Origin: an uncultured Collinsella sp.
GTDB lineage: Bacteria; Actinomycetota; Coriobacteriia; Coriobacteriales; Coriobacteriaceae
Assembly (NCBI GenBank): GCA_934654625.1
Contig: CAKUGM010000004.1
Coordinates: 1 to 51,791 of the forward strand
DNA: 51,791 nt
Direction: 5' to 3'
This document shows, piece by piece, positions 33,847-42,673 of this stretch; positions within the stretch are counted from its first letter, which is position 1, and each line of letters opens with the position of its first letter. The notes under the pieces are model-generated. The model made no database searches. It was not told the origin of the DNA and saw only the letters and a program-made list of their open reading frames with translations. A program made the translations under genes and the position numbers.

Positions 33847-33944
33847 ACACGCATTTTAAGCAAGGTCGCGCCGCATGTGCGATAATGCTACGGATACCGA
33901 AGAGTAGCAAACCCGCTTGGCGGGAACGCATTGATAGGAGCCTT

Positions 33945-36086
33945 ATGGCCGCAACATACGATATGGAATCCCGCCCCGCTTGGCCACGCCGCGCCATCGT
34001 CACCGCTGGCGAGCCCTACGGCAACAAAGGCCTGCACTTTGGCCATGTAGGCGGCGTCTTTGTCCCCGCCGATTTCTTCGCGCGCTTCCTGCGCGATCGC
34101 CTGGGACGCGAGAACGTGATCTTCACTTCGGGCACCGACTGTTATGGCTCACCCATCATGGAGAGCTACCGCAAGCTGCGCGAAAACGAGGGCTACGACA
34201 AGAGCATCGGCGAATACGTCGAGTCGAACCACAGCCGTCAGGCGGCGACCCTCAACAACTATGGCATCAGCTGCGACATCTACGGAGGCTCGGGGCTTGA
34301 GCCCGCAGCCCCCATCCATGAGCGCGTGACCGCCGAGGTCATCAACCGCCTCCATGAACGCGGCGTGATTTCCAAGCGCAGCACCCTGCAGTTCTACGAC
34401 GCGAGCGCGCACACCTTCCTCAACGGTCGCCAGGTTATCGGCCGCTGCCCCATCCAGGGCTGCAAGTCCGAGAAAGCCTATGCCGACGAGTGCGACCTGG
34501 GACATCAGTTTGAGCCCGAGGAGCTCATCGCGCCTAAAAGCCAGCTCACCGGAGAAGTCCCCGAGCTTCGTCCGGTCGACAACCTCTATTTCGACCTGCC
34601 GGCCTACCTCGACTTCATGAAGGACTACACCGCCGAACTCGCCCGCGACCCGCAGGTGCGCTCCGTGGTATCCAAGACCATGGAGGAGTGGCTACTCCCG
34701 GCACAGCTCTACATTCAAAATAAGTTCCGCGAGGCATTTGATGCCATCGAATCCGAGCTGCCCGAGCACACTGTCGTGGAGCCCGAGGGCAATAAGAGCT
34801 CCTTCACCGTGGTGTTCCCCAGCTGGAAAGAACGCGATGAGGCACATGCGGTTCTGGGACGCGGCGGCGTTCGTTTCCGCTCCGGCAAGGCGCTCGTACC
34901 CTTCCGCATCACCGGCAACATCGCCTGGGGTGTCCCCGTGCCCGCAATCGACGACGTGGAAAACGTCACCTGCTGGTGCTGGCCGGAAAGCCTCTGGGCG
35001 CCCATCAGCTACACGCGCACCGTTCTTGCCCGTGACGCCAAGCGCCTGGGCATCAGCGAAGGCGTAGCGGCGCAGGATGCCGCCCTTATGGGTGAGCCCT
35101 CCCCTGACTCCACGCAAGTTCCCGAGCCGGCGTATACGCACGGCTCTCTCGATTGGCACGACTGGTGGTGCTCCGATGATGCCGCCATCTATCAGTTCAT
35201 CGGCCAGGACAACATCTACTTCTACTGCATCGCGCAGACCGCCATGTGGGAAGCACTCGGCTGGGACCTGCATCAGTCGACGGTGAGCGCTAACTACCAC
35301 CTGCTCTACATGGGCAAAAAGGCAAGTTCCTCCTCCCAGACGCCTCCCCCGCCGGCAGACGACTTGCTCAGCCACTACACCTGCGAGCAAATGCGCGCCC
35401 ACTGGCTCTCGCTCGGCCTTTCCGAGAAGCCCGTCAGCTTTAGCCCGAAGGCGTATGACACGCGCGTGAGCGGAAAAGACAAGGAAGGCAATGAGATTCG
35501 CGCGTGCGACGACAAGCGCGTAATCGACCCTGCCCTCAAAGAAGGCGCGCTTCTCACCGGCGTATTCAACCGCCTTGCCCGCTCCTGCTTCTACGGTGTC
35601 GCCGTAAAGGAAGGCGACGAGGCAAGCTACCGGACCGGATGCATCCCCGCAGGCGAGCCGACCCCCGAGGTTATGCAGGCTTCGCAGCAGGCAGCCCTCG
35701 CCTTTGAGCAGTACATGTACAAGTTCGAGACACACCACGCCCTCTCGGTGTGCGACGAGTATCTCCGCGCCGCAAACAAGCGTTGGTCCGACGCCTCCAA
35801 GGCCGCAAAGAACGCGCAGGACGACGATGCCATGACACAGGCCCTCGTCAACGCCTTCCACGAGTTGCGCGTAGCAACTATCCTCATGCACGGCATCGTT
35901 CCCGCCGGCTGCGAGCTGATCTGCGAGCACTTCGACATCGACCCTGCAGCCTTCTTTAGCTGGGACCACATCTTCGAGTCCACGGACCGCTTTATCGAGA
36001 CCCTAGGCGAGGAGGCCGGCAAACACGCCGTCAAACCGCTCCCGCCGCGCTTCGACCTCTTTGCCAAGCATCCGAGCCAGTACTAA
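33945..36086 (+). CDS. metG: methionyl-tRNA synthetase-like class I enzyme with degenerate KMSKS loop
   Basis: Protein of 713 residues resembling MetRS. The HIGH motif is HFGH (31-34) in GNKGLHFGHVGGVFVPADFF; the connective peptide has a zinc-knuckle-like CPIQGC...CDLGH segment; FIGQDNIYFYCI matches the conserved substrate region. The KMSKS loop should follow YHLLYMG, but residues 458-465 read KKASSSSQ, so only the first lysine remains. The anticodon-binding helical domain and a short tail follow; there is no C-terminal tRNA-binding EMAP domain. The start has TAGGAG four bases upstream. It could be the only MetRS or a paralogue with another role; the window cannot tell. Confidence 0.8.
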   Translation: MAATYDMESRPAWPRRAIVTAGEPYGNKGLHFGHVGGVFVPADFFARFLRDRLGRENVIFTSGTDCYGSPIMESYRKLRENEGYDKSIGEYVESNHSRQAATLNNYGISCDIYGGSGLEPAAPIHERVTAEVINRLHERGVISKRSTLQFYDASAHTFLNGRQVIGRCPIQGCKSEKAYADECDLGHQFEPEELIAPKSQLTGEVPELRPVDNLYFDLPAYLDFMKDYTAELARDPQVRSVVSKTMEEWLLPAQLYIQNKFREAFDAIESELPEHTVVEPEGNKSSFTVVFPSWKERDEAHAVLGRGGVRFRSGKALVPFRITGNIAWGVPVPAIDDVENVTCWCWPESLWAPISYTRTVLARDAKRLGISEGVAAQDAALMGEPSPDSTQVPEPAYTHGSLDWHDWWCSDDAAIYQFIGQDNIYFYCIAQTAMWEALGWDLHQSTVSANYHLLYMGKKASSSSQTPPPPADDLLSHYTCEQMRAHWLSLGLSEKPVSFSPKAYDTRVSGKDKEGNEIRACDDKRVIDPALKEGALLTGVFNRLARSCFYGVAVKEGDEASYRTGCIPAGEPTPEVMQASQQAALAFEQYMYKFETHHALSVCDEYLRAANKRWSDASKAAKNAQDDDAMTQALVNAFHELRVATILMHGIVPAGCELICEHFDIDPAAFFSWDHIFESTDRFIETLGEEAGKHAVKPLPPRFDLFAKHPSQY

Positions 36087-36128
36087 GACGTTGACGTTTG
36101 GCGCACTTCAAATAGTCTCGCCTTGATT

Positions 36129-36160
36129 GAAGATCCTGCCCGTGCAGGGTCTTCTTTTTT
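36129..36160 (+). terminator. rho-independent terminator of the MetRS-like gene
   Basis: GAAGATCCTGC (36129-36139) pairs with 36144-36154 across a 4-base loop (one G-U), followed by six T. Confidence 0.9.
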
Positions 36161-36180
36161 AGCTCAGCTCGACCTAAAAC

Positions 36181-36297
36181 GCCCTGCCGAGAGACTCCCC
36201 GTTTTCGCTCGGTCAAGTCCTGGCTCGCACGAAGAGCACATTTAGTGCTCTTCGGCTCGTGCGGAATCTACGAAAACGGGGAGTCTCCCGGCAGGGC
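36181..36297. repeat. 117-bp imperfect palindrome
   Basis: The 27-base outer arms (36181-36207 and 36271-36297) match at 26 of 27 positions. Inside them GAAGAGCAC and GTGCTCTTC pair around ATTTA, and GCACG pairs with CGTGC after a small bulge, so almost the whole element folds back. On the minus strand the stem is followed by GTTTTAGG, so it could end bile salt hydrolase transcripts, but it is far larger than the other terminators here. No target-site duplication and no second copy in the window were seen. Confidence 0.7.
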
Positions 36298-36350
36298 TAT
36301 CTTAATGTTGCGTTGTTTCAAATCCCACAATCGGGACAACCAACCTCGCG

Positions 36351-37325
36351 CTAGCGGGAACTCGGGTCGAATCGGGTCGGCTCAGGCGTCACCAATCCAT
36401 CAGCTCCGTCTGCATCCGCCAGGCTCACGCAATAGATCGTGGGATCATCGTAGGTGTTGTAGTAATACGTCCCCGTCGACGCCTCAAAGCATCCCGTGTA
36501 GATAGTCTTCTCGAACTGGCCGTCTGCCATGGCAGCAGCGCCTTCGACCATCGAAACGTTGCCGAGCGTGTGGAACATACGCGCAAGGTTACCCACCGTG
36601 CCGTCCTTTGCCGGGTAGTTTGCGTTGAGAAAAGCAGTCTTGACGAAACGCGAAGGCGAATAGCAGTCGCCCGGGATACCGCGCATACCCGCGCCGGCGC
36701 CGAAGGGCTTGAGCTCAGCCTTGCCCCACGTGGCTGCCTCGGGAAAACCGTTATTGGCCGTAATGTAGGTGCGGAGATTTTCCATATGCCAATCGAACGC
36801 AGGCTGGTTGGCAAGAACATCAACCGGATCGTCATGAACATGCAGGCCGTCTGCCATCTGCTCGACGACAATGCTGCGATGTGCGTCGCCGATAATCCAA
36901 TGCAGGTACGAAACGCCCAAGCCCTCACCCGCGGGCTTTCCCACAATCACCGTATTCGCAAGCGCCGCCTCGACCTCTTCGACCGTAGAGAAATTCGCCG
37001 CGACCCAAAAGGGGAACTCATACGCACAAACATTAGTGGCACCGTCTTGAGGCTCGGGAGGAAACTCCGCATAGCCGGGAAAATTAAGGCCCGCAACAGC
37101 CAAGCCCGCATCGTTTCCGCAGTCAAAGAACATGGGGTAGCCCTGATAGTCGATGCACATGCCAATCACCGTATGAGCAGCCGGGGCATCATCCAAAAAT
37201 GCATAGGGCACGGTTGAGCCCTTCGCCCATACGCGCGGGCGCTCACCGTATCCAAACGCCCAATCAAGATTTCGACCCAGGTACATATCCCCCTGAGCAT
37301 CGGTAAATCTAACGGCAGTGCACAT
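36351..37325 (-). CDS. bsh: choloylglycine hydrolase family protein, probable bile salt hydrolase
   Basis: N-terminal nucleophile amidase of 324 residues that removes glycine or taurine from conjugated bile acids; penicillin V acylase is the alternative within the family. After loss of Met1, Cys2 is the nucleophile (MCTAVRF). Arg18 and Asp21 are in GRNLDW, the asparagine in AGLNFPGYAEF and the residues in NQPAFDWHMENL are in place, and SRF in GIPGDCYSPSRFVK holds the arginine. These motifs favour bile salt hydrolase. GGGAG lies six bases before the ATG; a 24-residue extension is rejected because it would hide the nucleophile. No signal peptide is present, so it acts in the cytoplasm. Confidence 0.88.
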   Translation of the reverse strand: MCTAVRFTDAQGDMYLGRNLDWAFGYGERPRVWAKGSTVPYAFLDDAPAAHTVIGMCIDYQGYPMFFDCGNDAGLAVAGLNFPGYAEFPPEPQDGATNVCAYEFPFWVAANFSTVEEVEAALANTVIVGKPAGEGLGVSYLHWIIGDAHRSIVVEQMADGLHVHDDPVDVLANQPAFDWHMENLRTYITANNGFPEAATWGKAELKPFGAGAGMRGIPGDCYSPSRFVKTAFLNANYPAKDGTVGNLARMFHTLGNVSMVEGAAAMADGQFEKTIYTGCFEASTGTYYYNTYDDPTIYCVSLADADGADGLVTPEPTRFDPSSR

Positions 37326-37453
37326 GCTTCGCTCCCATCTCATTGCGTATCGCTTTGCTGTATCGGAGTCTATGCATACCCAAACAAGCAGGGACATGGG
37401 GTAAAAACGCCAAGCTTCCCTATATCTTCAAAAATGATGCCCTCAGCGCCCGT

Positions 37454-39217
37454 CTAGCGCCTTTTTCCGTGGCTGTTGCGCCAGATCTCACGGCCAAGGC
37501 CTAACGCCAAGATCAAAGCCGCTAGATAGCCGATGAAACCGATGACCGGGATGCCAAAGACCACAGGTTCGATCTTTGCGTAATAGACCACCGAAGATCC
37601 TATAAAAAGACCGGCGATGACAATCGCCATGGACATGCGGTCGACAATGCTTCCAAGATGCCGTAAAACAGCTTCGGACCCCAGCACCTGAGCGTTGATC
37701 TTTAATTGGCCGCGCGTGAGCATACGCGAAGCGAGGCCCAAATATTCAGCCGCCTCAAGTTGGCCTTTCGCTGCGCGATAAGCATCGTGCGCCAAATCCT
37801 GAGCAGCCTCCTGCATGCGCATGTAGCTGCTCTTCTCGTTCTTAATATGCGTCGAGATAATCTGGACCATATTGACGTTGGGCATGTATTCGGAGAGCAG
37901 GCCCTCAAGCGTCACCATGCCGCGCGCGAACATCGTAACCACGCTGGGCAGCTCGACATCATTCTTGCGCGCAAGATTCACCAACGAGGTAAGAAACTCG
38001 CCGATATCCAAGTCCTTAAGATCGAGACCAGCGAAATCGGCCACGATAAAATCAAGATCAGACAAGAAAGCCGTATGGTCAAGTGCAGCAGAATCACCGC
38101 GCGTAACGGCAAAACGCATCAATGAATCTTTGAGCTTGGGCACATCACCCTCGGCAACAGCGAAAATCATGTCCTTAACGATACCGCGGTCATGACTCGA
38201 CATGCGTCCGACCATGCCCAAATCGATAAAGTAGATGATGCCATCCTTGAGGATGATGTTTCCCGCGTGCGGATCGGCGTGGAAAAAGCCGTCGTCGAGA
38301 ACCTGAGCAGAATAGTCCTCTACGATTTGCCCGCCGATTTTCTCCAGGTCATAGCCCTCGTCACGCAAACGATCGGGATTGCCAATGGAGATGCCGTCGA
38401 TATAGTCCATCACCACGACATGCTCGGTACAGAACTTCAAGTATGAACGGGGGCACGAGATACCGCGCGTCCCTTTGTGATAGGCGTAGAAGTCGTCGAG
38501 ATTGCGTGCCTCCATGAGGAAGTTCGTCTCCTCACGGAAGGACTGCCACAGCTCTTCGACCACACCCTTGAGGTCTACGAACTGATCGGTCTTCACGAAC
38601 TTGGAGGCAAGGCGAACAATCGAGCGCATGATATCGATGTCTTGAGCCATGACCTGCTGCGCTCCAGGGCGCTGCACTTTAACGGCAACATCCTCGCCCG
38701 TGGCCAAACGAGCGCGATGGACCTGGGCAAGCGAGGCGCTGCCCAAGGGATTGGGGTCGATGGCATCAAAGATGGTGCCGAGCTCCTGACCGTACTCGGC
38801 CTCAAGGCACTCGAGAACCACCTGGTAAGGAACAGGCTCCACATCGGAGCGCAAACGGCGCAGCTCGTCACAGAAAGGCTGGGGCAAGATCTCTGAGCGG
38901 TTGGCGAGAATCTGTCCCATCTTAACGAACATGGGACCGAGCTCTTCGATCAGGCAGCGCAGGCGAACCGGCGTAAGGTTGCTCCATGCCTGATACTTGC
39001 GTACCAGGCGGATAATCTCGGCAATGCGCTGGCGACGACCGGCGGCAGAGAGCTTATACTCCTCCGCGGGAGCCATGACTTCCGGCTCCTGCGGAAAAAT
39101 ATCCGCCGCACGCGGCCGATGCTTCCCGTCAGACGTCTGCGCTTCCATCTCCTCCATCACCGCTGCGACATCGGCATCGATGTCGTGCGGCTGTGTTTCG
39201 TTTACATCGGGAGCCAT
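37454..39217 (-). CDS. AarF/UbiB (ABC1) atypical kinase family protein
   Basis: Protein of 587 residues. The kinase-like domain has the family KxGQ motif as [16 protein letters not shown] near residue 97, the alanine-rich nucleotide loop [10 protein letters not shown], the lysine of VAVKVQRPG, then [11 protein letters not shown] and IDLGMVG as the catalytic and metal-binding loops. The last 60 residues form two membrane helices. Family members support isoprenoid-quinone lipid handling, but this anaerobe's substrate is unknown. The first 55 residues are acidic and unconserved. It starts six bases after the phasin-like gene, in one operon. Confidence 0.9.
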   Translation of the reverse strand: MAPDVNETQPHDIDADVAAVMEEMEAQTSDGKHRPRAADIFPQEPEVMAPAEEYKLSAAGRRQRIAEIIRLVRKYQAWSNLTPVRLRCLIEELGPMFVKMGQILANRSEILPQPFCDELRRLRSDVEPVPYQVVLECLEAEYGQELGTIFDAIDPNPLGSASLAQVHRARLATGEDVAVKVQRPGAQQVMAQDIDIMRSIVRLASKFVKTDQFVDLKGVVEELWQSFREETNFLMEARNLDDFYAYHKGTRGISCPRSYLKFCTEHVVVMDYIDGISIGNPDRLRDEGYDLEKIGGQIVEDYSAQVLDDGFFHADPHAGNIILKDGIIYFIDLGMVGRMSSHDRGIVKDMIFAVAEGDVPKLKDSLMRFAVTRGDSAALDHTAFLSDLDFIVADFAGLDLKDLDIGEFLTSLVNLARKNDVELPSVVTMFARGMVTLEGLLSEYMPNVNMVQIISTHIKNEKSSYMRMQEAAQDLAHDAYRAAKGQLEAAEYLGLASRMLTRGQLKINAQVLGSEAVLRHLGSIVDRMSMAIVIAGLFIGSSVVYYAKIEPVVFGIPVIGFIGYLAALILALGLGREIWRNSHGKRR

Positions 39218-39223
39218 ATGCGG

Positions 39224-39655
39224 CTACTCGTCCTGGCCCTCAGCCGGATCCGCCTCAGACGCCTTCTCGTCGGCAGGCTCAACCTCAATCTTGACCGTCA
39301 CGGTTGCATCGTCAACCGAATCGACCAAATCGCGCACGTGAGCCAAGAACTCGGTACGCTCGGCCTTGGTGAGGAAGCGAACGCGCGCCAAGATCAGCTC
39401 ATCGAGCACGCGCTCGGCCGTCGACTCGCCCTTCTCGTTCAGACGCTCGGCCACATCCGAAAAAGTCCCGCCCGCCTGCTCGAAGATATCGGACATAGAC
39501 CGTGCGAAATCGGGTGCCGTTGCGTCAGAGCGAACCTGCTCGCCCTTGGCGTTGAGCGTATCGAGCACCTCTTTGCTCTTCTCGGCCGTAAGCGCTGCGG
39601 CCCCAAAGCCGATATTGACCATACCGTGAATGAGTTCTTCGAATTTAGTGGGCAT
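39224..39655 (-). CDS. phasin-like small coiled-coil protein
   Basis: Protein of 143 residues, mostly amphipathic helix, from FEELIHGMVNIGFGAAALTA through a long charged helical stretch and an acidic tail (EADPAEGQDE). The pattern resembles phasin-like proteins often encoded beside AarF-family kinases. GAGGAGG lies six bases before the start, and the AarF gene begins six bases after the stop, so the two products probably work together at the membrane. No catalytic motif is visible. Confidence 0.7.
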   Translation of the reverse strand: MPTKFEELIHGMVNIGFGAAALTAEKSKEVLDTLNAKGEQVRSDATAPDFARSMSDIFEQAGGTFSDVAERLNEKGESTAERVLDELILARVRFLTKAERTEFLAHVRDLVDSVDDATVTVKIEVEPADEKASEADPAEGQDE

Positions 39656-39751
39656 CAGTTGCCTCCTCTAAACAGAGCAACGCGCTTGCTGCAAACAACA
39701 TTGCTCCCCTTGTACCCCATTAAACGGTGACCTAACGGCACCCCGAATCCG

Positions 39752-41266
39752 TTAATTATCCGACATCGCAAAGTGATTCTTCATGGCAAGGCTGGTGGTA
39801 TAGAGCACGCTGGACAAAAGTTCCTCGGTCTGCTCACGCAGATAATCGGCCATGCGCAGATTGGCCGCCGCGAGCAGCTCCTGAACATCCCCCTCGCAGC
39901 CAGCGGCCAATGCCCCGTCGGTCTCATGGATGAGCCTGTGGCCAAAGGCGCCGACTTTCTCGCGATAACGGTCGATAGCGTTTGCGTTGTCATGAAAACG
40001 AGCGTCGGCCAGAGCCGCAATCAGGCGATTGGCCCAATAGAAGCTATCCGTCGAGACGCGCGCGGTCGTGTTTGCCAAGTACTCGGGTGCCTCGCGGACA
40101 TTGGTGAAGAACGGAACCAAGGCGTTGAACGGGTTGGAACCAAATGACATCCACTGAACGCCGCAATGGTCGCCAGCAACGTAGGGGCGAATCTGCAGGA
40201 CGGCAAGCTGGCAGTTCCTGTTGATACCGATGGGGCGATACATCGAGCGTGTCTTCTCGGTACCGAGCGTGCCGTAAGGGTCATAGGGCGTTCCCTGGTA
40301 ATGGGCGGCAAGAACGTAGCGGATATCCTCGATAGTCACCTTGCGCTCTGGGATTCGGCTCCAGGGGATATCGTCCGACTCGGGCGTGAAGGCGGCATCG
40401 TCGCCGTCCCACCCATCGCTGGGATTAAGGCAACGCTGCATATACCATGCACGCGGCGTATTGTAGACATGGTCCGAATCGCTATGCGAACCAAACGCCT
40501 CGCGCGGATTGAACAGGTCGTCAGGCTCCCCTTCTTCACGCAGCGTCAGATCCAAGTGATGGATCTGCATCCAAGCGCGAAGGTCTGCGCTCGCCATATG
40601 CTCCAGCTGCTGCCCCTCGGCATCCGCCAGATCGAAAGAGTCGATGCCCAGCTGATTCGGCATCGTTACGTAAGCGTCATCGGGAACGCGCTTGGCGATC
40701 CAGTGATGGCCACCGACCGTCTCGAGCCACCAGATCTCGTCAACGTCCGAGATTGCGATGCCGTTCATCTCGTAAGTTCCGTATGTCTCGAGCAGCTTTC
40801 CAAGACGGCGCACGCCATCGCGAGCAGACGTGGCGTAGGGCAGGACCAGCGTCGTGATGTCTTCCTCGCCGATGCCGCCCGGTACCTCGGGAACATAGCC
40901 CTCCTCGCCCTCACTACCGCGTGCAGGCACAAGCTCGACCAGCGGATCGGCACCGAGCACGCGCTCGTTGGAAGTGATAGTCTCCGTTGCGCTCAGGGCG
41001 ACATTGGCGTCGTTGATTCCAGCCTCTGCCCAGATTCCGTTCTTGCGAAGGGCATCGGGGACAGCCGTGTAGCGCATAGGCTTCTCGTCAAGCTCGATGG
41101 CAAGGTGCGAAATGACGCTCTTGTAGTGGCGGGGCTGCTGTTCAGGCTCGACAACGATCATCTGCTTGGGCGTGAACTCGCCGTTGCTGGCATCTTCGTT
41201 GCGCGCAACGATCGTCGATCCATCGTAGCTCGCTCGCTTACCGACCAGAATCGTCGTACAAGGCAT
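39752..41266 (-). CDS. C69-family dipeptidase (PepD-like)
   Basis: N-terminal nucleophile peptidase of 504 residues with broad dipeptidase activity, known from lactobacilli. It begins MPCTTILVGKRAS; Cys3 becomes the nucleophile after processing. GSTIVARNEDAS, EAGINDANVALSATETI and WWLETVGGHHWIAKRVPDD are typical of the family. AAGGAGG precedes the ATG by five bases; an in-frame 68-residue extension is rejected since it would bury the cysteine. There is no signal peptide. It is divergent from the cold-shock gene, with a palindromic site between them. Confidence 0.9.
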   Translation of the reverse strand: MPCTTILVGKRASYDGSTIVARNEDASNGEFTPKQMIVVEPEQQPRHYKSVISHLAIELDEKPMRYTAVPDALRKNGIWAEAGINDANVALSATETITSNERVLGADPLVELVPARGSEGEEGYVPEVPGGIGEEDITTLVLPYATSARDGVRRLGKLLETYGTYEMNGIAISDVDEIWWLETVGGHHWIAKRVPDDAYVTMPNQLGIDSFDLADAEGQQLEHMASADLRAWMQIHHLDLTLREEGEPDDLFNPREAFGSHSDSDHVYNTPRAWYMQRCLNPSDGWDGDDAAFTPESDDIPWSRIPERKVTIEDIRYVLAAHYQGTPYDPYGTLGTEKTRSMYRPIGINRNCQLAVLQIRPYVAGDHCGVQWMSFGSNPFNALVPFFTNVREAPEYLANTTARVSTDSFYWANRLIAALADARFHDNANAIDRYREKVGAFGHRLIHETDGALAAGCEGDVQELLAAANLRMADYLREQTEELLSSVLYTTSLAMKNHFAMSDN

Positions 41267-41345
41267 TAGATCCTCCTTTTTACCGGTGTACGCCGGCAGC
41301 TGCTTTTGCTCTCGATTGTCGATTGTAAACCTCTGGAAACCCTTT

Positions 41346-41362
41346 GTAACATCGATTGTTAC
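41346..41362. promoter_or_regulatory. possible operator between the dipeptidase and cold-shock genes
   Basis: GTAACA-TCGAT-TGTTAC is a perfect 6-base dyad with a 5-base spacer, with looser symmetry (TTTG/CAAA) outside. On the minus strand, TTACAA (41344-41349) and TACAAT (41322-41327), 16 bases apart, form a possible dipeptidase promoter overlapping this dyad. Confidence 0.4.
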
Positions 41363-41468
41363 CAAATGAGTTTCTTGAAATCCACTGCATCGCACTGGAG
41401 TATGATGACGCCCAACGTGCAATTTGCGCGCAGCATTGCCCCTATGGGCGCAGAAAGAAAGGTCACTC

Positions 41469-41699
41469 ATGGCAACCGGTACGCTTAAAAAATCGTTCTT
41501 CCGCGAAAAGGGCTACGGCTTCATCGCACCCGACGAGGCCCAGCAGGACAGCGCTAAATCCGATATCTTCGTTCACTTCAGCGCCATCCAGATGGACGGC
41601 TTTAAGACCCTCGACGAGGGCGATCGCGTCGAGTACGAGGTCGGCCCCGGCAAGAAGCCCGGCGAGACCCAGGCCATCAACGTTCGCAAGATCGGCTAG
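41469..41699 (+). CDS. cold-shock domain protein
   Basis: Small single-domain nucleic-acid-binding protein of 76 residues. RNP1 is KGYGFIAP (14-21) and RNP2 is DIFVHFS. The opening is unusual: most bacterial cold-shock proteins read GTVKWFN before RNP1, while this one has GTLKKSFFRE, losing the conserved tryptophan. GAAAGG precedes the start. TATGAT near 41400 is a possible -10 element, giving an untranslated leader of about 60 bases. A strong bidirectional terminator follows. Confidence 0.92.
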   Translation: MATGTLKKSFFREKGYGFIAPDEAQQDSAKSDIFVHFSAIQMDGFKTLDEGDRVEYEVGPGKKPGETQAINVRKIG

Positions 41700-41739
41700 G
41701 TCAGCGATAACTCCACGGCTTTACAAAAAGTCCCATACA

Positions 41740-41769
41740 AAAAAGCCCAGGCACGTGCCTGGGCTTTTT
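41740..41769. terminator. bidirectional terminator between cold-shock gene and folD
   Basis: A perfect 30-base palindrome, 15-base arms starting AAAAAGCCCAGG, gives a GC stem with A tract on one side and T tract on the other, serving both convergent genes. Confidence 0.92.
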
Positions 41770-41808
41770 CTTACCTCATATGCGAAAGCGAAAATCGGCC
41801 GCCTGCAA

Positions 41809-42672
41809 TCAATCGGTAGACTCGCAAGCTTCCTCTGCGGCGCAAATCACGTGGCGCGCAAGTATTGCCGTCGTCACCGCACCAACTCCCCCGGGAACCG
41901 GCGTTATAGCATCGACAAGCGGCTCAACAGCCTCAAAGTCAACGTCGCCCACGAGCTTGCTGGCTTGAGCATCCCAATTGATGCCCACGTCGATGACCGT
42001 TTGGCCAGGACAAACGAAATCCGCGCCTATCGTATGCGCATGGCCAACAGCCGCGACAACGATATCGGCCCGACGGCATACCTCGGCCAAATCCTTGGTG
42101 TGCGTATGGCAGGTAGTCACCGTTGCGTTGCGCGCAAGGAGCATCGAGGCAACCGGCCTGCCAATCACCAGCGAACGGCCCACCACGGCGACGCTCGCCC
42201 CGTCAAGATCAATCCCATAGTGGTCGAGCATCGCCAACACCGCCTCGGCAGTGCAGGGAGCAAAGCCAGCACCGCACCCGCTCAACGTGGAGAGTAACGA
42301 TGCCGGCGTCATGCTATCGACGTCCTTCGCCGGAAGAAGCCCGGCCGCAACCGCATCTTCATCAAGATGCGCCGGGAGCGGACGAAACATCAAACAGCCG
42401 TGAATAGCCGCATCTTCGTTGATTTGCGCGACGGTGCGCATCAGCTCCTGCTGGCTAACGTCTGCCGGCAACAGATAGCGGCGACACGAAATACCGGACT
42501 TTTCGCAGCGCTTGAGAGCCCCGCGCTCATATGAAAGATCGTCCGCACGCTCACCCACACGCACAATGGCAAGTGTGGGAACGACCCCTTTAGATTCCAA
42601 CCGCTGCGCGCGCTCGGCAAGCTCGGCAGTTATCGCCTGCGCGACGGGCGCCCCCTTAAGCAGCACGGCCAT
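41809..42672 (-). CDS. folD: FolD-type methylenetetrahydrofolate dehydrogenase lacking cyclohydrolase residues
   Basis: Interconverts 5,10-methylene- and methenyl-tetrahydrofolate with NAD(P). The 287-residue protein keeps the dinucleotide-binding domain (VAVVGRSLVIGRPVASMLL, NATVTTCHTHT) and KDVDSMTP with the folate-site aspartate. In bifunctional FolD a tyrosine is followed four residues later by the catalytic lysine (Y50/K54 in E. coli). Here SYERGALKRC gives Tyr48 but Ala52. The glutamine usual in the VQLPLP segment is phenylalanine (LMFRPLP). Both changes hit the cyclohydrolase site, so this is probably a dehydrogenase only. AAGGAG lies five bases before the ATG, and the fchA stop is one base upstream. 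Confidence 0.9.
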   Translation of the reverse strand: MAVLLKGAPVAQAITAELAERAQRLESKGVVPTLAIVRVGERADDLSYERGALKRCEKSGISCRRYLLPADVSQQELMRTVAQINEDAAIHGCLMFRPLPAHLDEDAVAAGLLPAKDVDSMTPASLLSTLSGCGAGFAPCTAEAVLAMLDHYGIDLDGASVAVVGRSLVIGRPVASMLLARNATVTTCHTHTKDLAEVCRRADIVVAAVGHAHTIGADFVCPGQTVIDVGINWDAQASKLVGDVDFEAVEPLVDAITPVPGGVGAVTTAILARHVICAAEEACESTD

Positions 42673-42673
42673 A

